Source: Verrucomicrobiota bacterium | GTDB lineage: Bacteria > Verrucomicrobiota > Verrucomicrobiia > Opitutales > Opitutaceae | DNA: 30,241 bases | Direction of reading: 5' to 3' | Assembly: GCA_023426435.1 (NCBI GenBank) | Contig: JAFAAS010000072.1 | Span: forward strand, 1-30,241 | In this document: positions 1 to 6,369 of the stretch, piece after piece | Numbering within the stretch: position 1 is the first letter of the stretch | How the letters are laid out: the number at the start of each line of letters is the position of its first letter | Made by a program: the position numbers and the translations under genes | Notes under the pieces: model-generated | What the model saw: only the letters and a program-made list of their open reading frames with translations | What the model was told of the DNA's origin: nothing | Databases searched by the model: none

Positions 1-1
1 C

Positions 2-304
2 TGCCCGTTCGACGCGATCAAGATGGACCAGGTCTTCGAAATCGCGCCCGCCGATCGCTTCGACGCCCTGCTTCTCCGCCGCGAACAACTCGCCAAACCC
101 AACACCTACTTCCACCAAATCCGCCCCACCGAAGCCGCCGAAGTCGACACCCGCCTCGCCGCCGAACGCCAGGCCGCCGCCGAAAAAGCCAAAGCCGCCG
201 CCGCCGCCGCCGCTGCCAAAGCCGCCGCCGCAAAAAACCCACCGCCCGCCCAACCCGCCGACGCGCCGAGCGCGGACGCCCCCAAGCCTCCGCCCGCCGC
301 ATGA
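2..304 (+). CDS. nuoI: NADH-quinone oxidoreductase subunit I, C-terminal part (partial)
   Basis: The reading frame is open from the first bases and begins with CPFDAIKM. This is the end of a 4Fe-4S ferredoxin motif, where the last cluster Cys is followed by Pro. NuoI carries two 4Fe-4S clusters that pass electrons along the peripheral arm of complex I toward quinone. Only the last 100 residues are in the window. After about 45 residues of normal NuoI sequence the protein ends in a long low-complexity tail rich in Ala, Lys and Pro, which typical NuoI proteins lack. The stop overlaps the nuoH start by an ATGA junction at 301-304, which suggests translational coupling. Identity rests on the CP motif plus the nuoH-nuoN genes that follow. 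Confidence 0.88.
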   Translation, partial: CPFDAIKMDQVFEIAPADRFDALLLRREQLAKPNTYFHQIRPTEAAEVDTRLAAERQAAAEKAKAAAAAAAAKAAAAKNPPPAQPADAPSADAPKPPPAA

Positions 305-1575
305 CCGGATCTTTCTGCCCCTCCGTAGCTACGAGCGTGAGCGAGTGGCTAAACCTCGCGCCCGTCCACTCGCTCACGCTCGCAGCTACAACCGCCTCCT
401 GCCTCGAACACGCCCCGCTCGCCGCCCGCGACTGGCTCGTATCCATTTTTCCACCACCGCTGCAGTGGCTCGTCCACCACCTCATCACCATCGTCGCCGT
501 CCTCGCCGTCTTCGGCCTCTTCTTCGCCTTCCTTACCATCGTCGAACGCAAGCTCCTCGGCCGCATCCAAAACCGCCTCGGCCCCAACCGCACCGGCCCC
601 TTCGGCTTCCTCCAACCGTTCGCCGACGCGATCAAAGCGCTCACCAAGGAAGACATCGTTCCGTCCTCCGCCGACAAACTCCTCCACTTCCTCGCACCCG
701 TCGTCGTCTGCACGTTCGCCTTGATGACCTTCGCCGTCCTCCCGTTCGGCCGCGAACTCATCCCGGTCGAACTCGACGCCGCCGTCCTCTACTTCTTCGC
801 CGCCGGCGCCGCCACCGAGCTCGCCATCTTCATGGCCGGCTGGTCCAGCCGAAACAAATACTCGCTCCTCGCCGCCATGCGCGCGCTCGCCCAGCTCATC
901 AGCTACGAGCTCCCGCTCCTCCTCGCCGTCGTGCCCGTCATCATGCTCTCCGGCACGCTCTCTACCCAAAACATCGTGCTCGCCCAGGGCGGCTGGACCT
1001 TCGGCGTCCTTCCTCATTGGCACATCTTCACCCCGTGGGGCGCCTGCGCCTTCCTCATCTTCCTCATCGCCGCGCTCGCCGAAACCAACCGCTCGCCGTT
1101 CGACCTTCCCGAAGCCGAAAGCGAACTCATCGCCGGCCATCTCACCGAGTATTCAGGCTTCAAATACGCGCTTTTCTTCATGGCCGAATACTTCGGCATG
1201 ACCGCTCTCTGCGGCCTCGGCGTCACGCTCTTCCTCGGCGGCTGGCAGGCGCCGTTCGCCTTCCTCGAGTTCATCCCGTCCTACGTCTGGTTCGGCCTGA
1301 AACTCTTCGCGCTCATCCTCGTGCTGATCTGGATCCGGGGAACGCTCCTCCGCCTCCGCATCGACCAGCTCACGCGTCTCTCGTGGAAATTCCTCGTCCC
1401 GCTCGCGCTGATTAATCTCGGCAACGCCGCTTTCTGGTCGCTCACCGCCGATCTCCCGCCCGTCCTCCAACTCGCGCGCTGGCTCGTCTCGATCGCGCTC
1501 GTCGTCATCCCCCTCGTGCTCATCGGCCGCCGCCTGAGCACCGGCCTCGCGCCACGAACCTACCGCTACGCGTGA
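301..1575 (+). CDS. nuoH: NADH-quinone oxidoreductase subunit H
   Basis: This 424-residue membrane subunit joins the peripheral arm to the membrane arm and forms much of the quinone-binding tunnel. Family motifs visible are ERKLLGRIQNRLGPNRTGPFG (about residues 81-101), a KEDIVP stretch just after it, and ETNRSPFDLPEAESELIAG (about 261-279) with the conserved acidic quinone-site loop. About eight hydrophobic helices are present. The start is the ATG overlapping the nuoI stop (ATGA). This gives an N-terminal extension of roughly 45 residues before the first helix, part of it encoded by a perfect-looking inverted repeat (325-389). No later ATG exists before the first helix; a GTG at 337 lies inside the repeat. 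The repeat is therefore probably translated. Confidence 0.95.
   Translation: MTGSFCPSVATSVSEWLNLAPVHSLTLAATTASCLEHAPLAARDWLVSIFPPPLQWLVHHLITIVAVLAVFGLFFAFLTIVERKLLGRIQNRLGPNRTGPFGFLQPFADAIKALTKEDIVPSSADKLLHFLAPVVVCTFALMTFAVLPFGRELIPVELDAAVLYFFAAGAATELAIFMAGWSSRNKYSLLAAMRALAQLISYELPLLLAVVPVIMLSGTLSTQNIVLAQGGWTFGVLPHWHIFTPWGACAFLIFLIAALAETNRSPFDLPEAESELIAGHLTEYSGFKYALFFMAEYFGMTALCGLGVTLFLGGWQAPFAFLEFIPSYVWFGLKLFALILVLIWIRGTLLRLRIDQLTRLSWKFLVPLALINLGNAAFWSLTADLPPVLQLARWLVSIALVVIPLVLIGRRLSTGLAPRTYRYA
325..389. repeat. Inverted repeat inside the nuoH 5' coding region
   Basis: Two 24-base arms (325-348 and 366-389) are reverse complements with one mismatch and are separated by 17 bases. The core is GAGCGTGAGCGAGTGG and its complement. 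It lies in frame in nuoH codons 9 to 30 and adds no stop codon. It would form a very stable RNA hairpin close to the start codon. A weaker relative may lie at 18730-18771 in the acyltransferase tail. Confidence 0.85.
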
Positions 1576-1576
1576 T

Positions 1577-1686
1577 GAAATTTTCGAATCTCGAATTTCG
1601 ATTTTCGATTTCCCGCCCGACACACCACCGAGCGGAAACCGCGACGGTTTGGAAAATTCGAAAATCCAAAATCGAAAATCCAAAAT
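1577..1686. repeat. AT-rich inverted repeat between nuoH and nuoJ
   Basis: The left arm (1577-1611) is built of repeated TTTCGAT/TTTCGAA units. The right arm (1651-1686) carries the complementary units AATCGAAAATCC and AATTCGAAAATCC. A GC-rich spacer of about 39 bases separates them. The arms pair imperfectly over about 34 bases. The right arm runs directly into the nuoJ ATG at 1685, so the element supplies the start-codon context. Its low GC contrasts with the surrounding genes. Confidence 0.8.
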
Positions 1687-2260
1687 GATCGCCCTCGCCA
1701 TCATCGCCGCCCTCACGCTCGCCAGCGCCGCGCTCGCGATGACGCGCCGCAATCTCATCCACGCCGCCCTCCTTCTCATCTTCACCTGGGCCGGCCTCGC
1801 GGCGTTCTATCTCTGGGCCGGCGCCGAGTTCATCGCCTTCGCGCAAATCCTCATCTACGTCGGCGCGGTCTCGATGATCGTCCTCTTCGCCGTGCTGCTC
1901 ACCAAACGCACGCTCGTCGACGCCCCGATCGACGCCTCTTCCCACCGCCGCGCTTTTCTCGCCGTGATCGCCGGCGGCGCAATCTTCGGCCTGCTCGCTT
2001 TCGCCATCACGCAGACGAACTTCGCTCCACCTCCCGATCGCGCTCCCATCGCCGAAGTCCGTCAGCTCGGCTTCCAACTGATGGGCCCTCACGCCCCCTC
2101 GCTCCTCGTCGCCGGCGTGCTCCTCACCGTCGCACTCATCGGCGCCACGATCATCGCTGCGACTGAAAGTAGCGCGGTCAATCTGACCGCGGCTCGGCCA
2201 GATGAGCACGGTCAGATTGACCGTGCTACTTCGGCTCCATCGGACCACCCCTCCGCATGA
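1685..2260 (+). CDS. nuoJ: NADH-quinone oxidoreductase subunit J
   Basis: NuoJ is a small helical subunit of the complex I membrane arm. This protein has 191 residues and about five hydrophobic helices, with the typical AEFIAFAQILIYVGAVSMI segment near residues 41-59. That segment holds the conserved pi-bulge helix region thought to move during coupling. The ATG at 1685 was chosen over an upstream in-frame TTG at 1649 because the extra residues would come only from the repeat at 1577-1686. The last 31 residues follow the final helix and do not resemble NuoJ. Most of them are encoded by a second inverted repeat (2168-2230). The stop overlaps the nuoK start (ATGA, 2257-2260). Confidence 0.93.
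   Translation: MIALAIIAALTLASAALAMTRRNLIHAALLLIFTWAGLAAFYLWAGAEFIAFAQILIYVGAVSMIVLFAVLLTKRTLVDAPIDASSHRRAFLAVIAGGAIFGLLAFAITQTNFAPPPDRAPIAEVRQLGFQLMGPHAPSLLVAGVLLTVALIGATIIAATESSAVNLTAARPDEHGQIDRATSAPSDHPSA
2168..2230. repeat. Inverted repeat forming the 3' end of nuoJ
   Basis: The arms at 2168-2191 and 2207-2230 are 24 bases each, with two mismatches, and the spacer is 15 bases. Each arm also contains a smaller palindrome, CGGTCA-ATC-TGACCG, so alternative hairpins are possible. The element is read in frame and encodes most of the hydrophilic NuoJ tail. It ends about 27 bases before the nuoK start. Confidence 0.85.
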
Positions 2261-2577
2261 GCACTGTTTCTCCGCTCCACCTCTGCCTCCTGTTCTCCGC
2301 CGCGCTCTTCACGCTCGGCCTCGTCGCCGCGCTCACGCGCAGCAACAGCATCCTCGTCCTCCTCGGCGTCGAACTGATGCTCAACGCCGCCAACCTGAAC
2401 TTCATCGCCTTCTGGCGCTTCGGCCCGTCGCCCGCACCTGCGACAGGAATCATCTTCGTCCTCTTCTCCATCGCCATCGCCGCCGCCGAAGCCGCCGTCG
2501 GCCTCGCCCTGGTGATCGCGATTTACCGCCACCAAAAAAACATCCGCCTTCAAGAGGCGAACCGCCTCAAGGGCTAA
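2257..2577 (+). CDS. nuoK: NADH-quinone oxidoreductase subunit K
   Basis: NuoK is a three-helix antiporter-like subunit (homologous to MrpC) in the membrane arm of complex I. At 106 residues its length is normal for the family. The family signature GVELMLNAANLNFIAF is present at about residues 36-51 and includes the conserved membrane Glu used in proton transfer. A second conserved acidic residue falls in the AAAEAAVGLAL helix near residue 73. The gene starts within the nuoJ stop (ATGA overlap). It is followed by a repeat-bearing gap of about 130 bases before nuoL, the widest gap so far in the operon. Confidence 0.95.
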   Translation: MSTVSPLHLCLLFSAALFTLGLVAALTRSNSILVLLGVELMLNAANLNFIAFWRFGPSPAPATGIIFVLFSIAIAAAEAAVGLALVIAIYRHQKNIRLQEANRLKG

Positions 2578-2583
2578 GCAGGC

Positions 2584-2702
2584 CATGGCCGCGAAAAGGC
2601 ACAAAGATTCGTCTTCTCTACCGGCAAGCGTCGCCCGCGCGCCTATAGGCGCCTCGCGCGCAACATTCGCAGAAGGAGATTTTGCGCCTCTTTGCGGCCA
2701 AT
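2584..2702. repeat. Inverted repeat between nuoK and nuoL (GGCCGCAAAGAGG family)
   Basis: The left arm at 2584-2609 (ATGGCCGCGAAAAGGCACAA) pairs imperfectly with the right arm at 2680-2702 (TTTTGCGCCTCTTTGCGGCC). The interior is GC-rich and contains the palindrome GCCTATAGGC (2641-2650). The same family recurs at 6284-6360 and as a single arm at 28414-28449. A purine-rich AGAAGGAG at 2671-2678 lies just before the right arm, 28 bases from the nuoL ATG. If the hairpin folds, that sequence becomes its loop edge. Confidence 0.78.
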
Positions 2703-2706
2703 CCTC

Positions 2707-4743
2707 ATGAGCTTCAGCGCCCAACATCTCTGGCTCATTCCCGCTCTCCCTCTCTTCGCGGCAGTAATCGGTGCTTTGTTGCCCCGAAACAAACGCACGT
2801 TTGCCGCCTCGATTTCCATCGTCGGAATCTCCGCCTCCTTCTTCGTTTCGCTCCTCGCTCTTCTTGCGGCCCTCCGCGATCCCGCCGCCCACCACACCTT
2901 CAACTTCACCTGGTTCGATCTCGGCCCCGCGCCGCTTCGCCTCGGCTTTCTCCTCGATCCGCTCACCGCCTTCATGGGCGTGATGGTCACGTTCGTCAGC
3001 ACGCTGATCTTCATCTTCAGCCTCGGCTACATGAAGGACGACGCGAACTTCACGCGTTTCTTCTGCTTCCTCAGTCTCTTCGCCGCCGCGATGCTCGGCA
3101 TCCTCGTCGCCAACAGCCTGCTGCTCCTCTTCATCTCCTGGGAGCTCGTCGGCCTCGCCTCCTATCTCCTCATCGGTTTCTGGTTCCACAAGCCCGCCGC
3201 TGCCGCCGCCGCGAAAAAGGCCTTCATCACCACGCGTATCGGCGATCTCGGTTTTCTCCTCGGCCTCCTCTGGCTCTACGACGCCTCCGGCTCGCTTCTC
3301 TTCTACGACGGAGGCGCCGGTATCCTGGAAACAACTACCCTCGCCTCGCTTTCAACCCAGACCGTTCTCGGCGGACTCGCCGTATCCACTGGCATAGGAC
3401 TCCTCCTGTTCTGCGGCGCCGTCGGAAAATCCGGGCAATTCCCCCTTCACGTCTGGCTCCCCGACGCCATGGAAGGCCCGACACCCGTCTCCGCGCTCAT
3501 TCACGCCGCCACGATGGTCGCCGCCGGCGTGTTGCTCATGGCGCGCGTCTTCCCGCTGCTCACGCCCGACACGCTCAACGTCATTGCGTTCGTCGGCGCC
3601 ACCACCGCGCTTCTCGGCGCCTGCCTCGCCGTCGCGCAAAACGACCTCAAGCGCATCCTCGCCTACTCCACTGTCTCCCAACTCGGCTACATGATGCTCG
3701 CGATCGGCGTCGGCGCATGGACCGCCGCGATCTTCCATCTTCTCACCCACGCGTTCTTCAAAGCCCTCCTCTTCCTCGGCGCGGGTTCCGTCATCCACGC
3801 TGCGCATCACGAACAGGACATCCGCCGACTCGGCGGGCTCGCGCCGAAGATGAAACTCACGTTCGCCACCTTCGCCATCGGCATGATGGCGCTCGCCGGC
3901 GTGCCGTTCCTCTTCTCCGGTTTTTGGAGCAAGGAAGCCATCCTCCACGCCGCGCACGCCTGGCCCGTCTCCCACCTGCCTTTCTACGTCGGCCTCGTCG
4001 CTGTCGTGCTCACCGCGTTCTACATGACGCGCCTCCTTGCCGAAGTTTTCCTCGGCAAACCTCGCTCTCCTTCCGCCGATCACGCGCACGAAAACTCCGC
4101 CGTGATGACCGTGCCGCTCGTCCTTCTCGCCGCGTGCGCAATCCTGCTCGGCTTTCTAGGCACGCCCGCGTGGCCCTGGCTGCAGGCGAAGCTCAGCGCG
4201 TCCGAGGCAGGGCGCGTCGTCCCCAACGCGCCGATCCTCTTCGACTGGCACGCGCTCTGGGAAAGCCCAGGCCTGATGCTCCTCTCGATCGCGCTCGTCG
4301 GCGTCGGACTCGCCCTCGGCGCATTCCTCTACGCTCGCAAATCCGCCCAACGCACCTCCGCCGACGCCCGCGACCCGCTCGCCTCCGTCGCTCCGCGCAT
4401 CTTCATCACCCTCGCGAACCGACTCTACTTCGACGAACTCTACGCCGCCACGTTCGGACGTCTGACCGTCGCGCTCGCGCGCGTGGCCGACTTTCTCGAT
4501 CGCTTTGTTTTCGACGGCGTCATCCGCGCGATCTCCGCCTTCGCCCGAGTTTTCGGGCTCATGAACCAGCAGGCCGAGGAAAACGCGATCAACGCCGGCT
4601 TCGATACCACCAGCGAAAAACTCCGCGCCAGCGCCCACGGCTACTCCCGCCGTCAAACCGGCGCCGCCCACGGCTACCTGCTCACGCTCGCCGTCGCGTT
4701 CGCCGTGCTCGCGCTCGTCCTCGTGATCGGAGGTGCGCGATGA
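2707..4743 (+). CDS. nuoL: NADH-quinone oxidoreductase subunit L, with long lateral-helix segment
   Basis: NuoL is the distal antiporter-like proton-pumping subunit of complex I. This one has 678 residues, against roughly 610 in well-studied homologues. Key pumping motifs are present: FISWELVGLASY (helix 5 Glu), VGKSGQFPLHVWLPDAMEGP (helix 7 Lys), ALIHAATMVAAG, and GFWSKEAIL (helix 12 Lys). From LYFDEL to the end there are about 106 residues, some 30 more than in E. coli NuoL by memory alignment. The extra length falls in the amphipathic lateral helix that clamps the other antiporter subunits. The ATG at 2707 is preferred; an in-frame TTG at 2692 lies within the upstream repeat. The stop overlaps nuoM by ATGA. 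Confidence 0.94.
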   Translation: MSFSAQHLWLIPALPLFAAVIGALLPRNKRTFAASISIVGISASFFVSLLALLAALRDPAAHHTFNFTWFDLGPAPLRLGFLLDPLTAFMGVMVTFVSTLIFIFSLGYMKDDANFTRFFCFLSLFAAAMLGILVANSLLLLFISWELVGLASYLLIGFWFHKPAAAAAAKKAFITTRIGDLGFLLGLLWLYDASGSLLFYDGGAGILETTTLASLSTQTVLGGLAVSTGIGLLLFCGAVGKSGQFPLHVWLPDAMEGPTPVSALIHAATMVAAGVLLMARVFPLLTPDTLNVIAFVGATTALLGACLAVAQNDLKRILAYSTVSQLGYMMLAIGVGAWTAAIFHLLTHAFFKALLFLGAGSVIHAAHHEQDIRRLGGLAPKMKLTFATFAIGMMALAGVPFLFSGFWSKEAILHAAHAWPVSHLPFYVGLVAVVLTAFYMTRLLAEVFLGKPRSPSADHAHENSAVMTVPLVLLAACAILLGFLGTPAWPWLQAKLSASEAGRVVPNAPILFDWHALWESPGLMLLSIALVGVGLALGAFLYARKSAQRTSADARDPLASVAPRIFITLANRLYFDELYAATFGRLTVALARVADFLDRFVFDGVIRAISAFARVFGLMNQQAEENAINAGFDTTSEKLRASAHGYSRRQTGAAHGYLLTLAVAFAVLALVLVIGGAR

Positions 4744-6272
4744 ACTCGCTCCCTCTCCTCTCCTTCACGATTTTCGCGCCCTGGCTCGGGGCCGCCGTGC
4801 TCGCGTTGTTTCGTTTCTCTCCCAACGCCGCCCGCAACGTCGCCGTCGCTTTCAGCCTCACCACGCTCCTTCTCTCCGTCGCCCTGCTCTCTTCCTTCGA
4901 ATCTTCCGCGACCGGCCTCCAATTCGTGGAGCGCCATGCATGGATTCCATCGCTCAACATCACGTATCATCTCGGCTTGGACGGACTCAGCCTCCTCCTC
5001 GTCTTGCTCACCGGCATCATCGCACCGATGGCGCTGCTCGCCTCGCGCAACGAAGCCCGCGACACCCGCGCGTTTCACATTCTCTTTCTTCTCCTTCAAG
5101 GCGCCGCGCTCGGTGTCTTCCTCGCGCTCGATTTCTTCCACTGGTTCATCTTCTGGGAGCTCAGCCTGATCCCCGCCTTCTTCCTCATCAAACTCTGGGG
5201 CGGCGGTTCAAATCAGAGCGGTCACGCCGCCGCCACCCGCGCCGCGTATCAGTTTGTCCTCTACACCATCGGCGGCAGCGCGTTCATGCTCGCCGGTTTC
5301 GCCGCCCTCTTCGCCGTCAGCGGCACGCTCGACTTCACGCAACTCGCCGCCCTCCGCGCCGACGGCACGCTCGCGACTCAACTCTCCGAAACCTGGGCCT
5401 GGATCATCTTCGCCGGCGTGTTGCTCGGTCTCGCCGTCAAAGTCCCGCTCTTTCCCTTCCACACCTGGCTCCCCTCGACCTACGCCGAAGCGCCCACCGG
5501 GGTATCGATGTTTCTCACCGCGGTGATGTCGAAGATGGGCCTCTACGGTTTCCTTCGCATCCTCTGGCCGCTGTTTCCCGCCGAGCTTCATGCCATCGCC
5601 ACGCCACTTCTCTGGCTCGCCCTCGGCGGCGTGGTGCTCGGCGCGTTCGCCGCGCTGCGACAAACCGACTTGAAACGCATGATCGCGTATTCGTCGGTCA
5701 ACCACCTGAGCTACTGCCTGCTCGCGCTGTTCGCCGTCGCCTCCGCCGCGCAACCTGCGCCCGCCGCCGCAGCGTCCGCCTTCAGCGGCACGCTGCTCCA
5801 AATGTTCAACCACGGCCTTTCCGCCGCGGCCCTCTTCTTCTGTATCGGAATTCTCGAGACGCGCAGCGGAGGCCGGCGCGGTTTGAACGATTTCGGCGGT
5901 GTGCGCACCGCGATGCCCGTCTTCGCCGGGCTCTGCGGGATCGCGATGTTTTCGTCGCTCGGCCTGCCCGGCCTCAACGGCTTCATCGGCGAGTTCCTCA
6001 TCTTCCGCGGCGTGTGGGGTTTCGCTCCCTGGGCCGCCGCCATTGCGACGCTCGGCCTCTTCGCCACCGCGCTCTTCCTGCTCACTTTCTGGCAACGTGT
6101 CTTCCACGGCCCAGCCACGTCTTCGACCGCCGCCTTCCGCGATCTCTCCAAACGCGAGATTGCCGTTCTCCTCCCTGCCATCGCGCTGATGTTCCTGCTC
6201 GGCCTCTACCCGCAGCTCGTCATCCGCCTCTTCAACCCACTCATCACGCAATGGGCGTCCTCGCTGCCGTGA
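4740..6272 (+). CDS. nuoM: NADH-quinone oxidoreductase subunit M, first copy
   Basis: This 510-residue antiporter-like proton-pumping subunit has about fourteen helices. The pumping residues expected from the family are visible. They are Glu in FIFWELSLIPAFFLI (helix 5), Lys234 in LAVKVPLFPFHTWLP (helix 7), Lys in SMFLTAVMSKMGLYG (helix 8) and Glu in GLNGFIGEFLIF (helix 12). The start lies in the nuoL stop (ATGA). The gene is followed by a hairpin-forming repeat and then by a second, divergent NuoM. This copy keeps all canonical residues and is the better match to standard NuoM. An out-of-frame open reading frame continues upstream through nuoL in the same frame, but it is Arg-rich noise, so the ATG at 4740 is the real start. 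Confidence 0.95.
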   Translation: MNSLPLLSFTIFAPWLGAAVLALFRFSPNAARNVAVAFSLTTLLLSVALLSSFESSATGLQFVERHAWIPSLNITYHLGLDGLSLLLVLLTGIIAPMALLASRNEARDTRAFHILFLLLQGAALGVFLALDFFHWFIFWELSLIPAFFLIKLWGGGSNQSGHAAATRAAYQFVLYTIGGSAFMLAGFAALFAVSGTLDFTQLAALRADGTLATQLSETWAWIIFAGVLLGLAVKVPLFPFHTWLPSTYAEAPTGVSMFLTAVMSKMGLYGFLRILWPLFPAELHAIATPLLWLALGGVVLGAFAALRQTDLKRMIAYSSVNHLSYCLLALFAVASAAQPAPAAAASAFSGTLLQMFNHGLSAAALFFCIGILETRSGGRRGLNDFGGVRTAMPVFAGLCGIAMFSSLGLPGLNGFIGEFLIFRGVWGFAPWAAAIATLGLFATALFLLTFWQRVFHGPATSSTAAFRDLSKREIAVLLPAIALMFLLGLYPQLVIRLFNPLITQWASSLP

Positions 6273-6283
6273 AGAAATCAAGA

Positions 6284-6360
6284 ATGGCTGCAAAAACGCG
6301 CAAAGAGTCGCAAAGAACTCTCCATCATTTTTGCGCGTTCTGCGCCTCTTTGCGGCCATG
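6284..6360. repeat. Inverted repeat between the two nuoM genes (GGCCGCAAAGAGG family)
   Basis: The left arm at 6284-6316 (ATGGCTGCAAAAACGCGCAA and on) pairs with the right arm at 6327-6360 (TTTTTGCGCGTTCTGCGCCT and on) around an 11-base loop. It is the same family as 2584-2702 and 28414-28449. The right arm ends in GCGGCCATG, so an ATG at 6358 that is in frame with the second nuoM is part of the element. Confidence 0.85.
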
Positions 6361-6369
6361 CCTTCGACC

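Noticed and set aside
2682..4739. Open frame of about 690 codons running through nuoL in another frame and joining nuoM
   Set aside because: It is very rich in Arg, Pro and His, the usual by-product of GC-rich codon bias. nuoL in the true frame has all family motifs. Only the part from 4740 on is real (nuoM).
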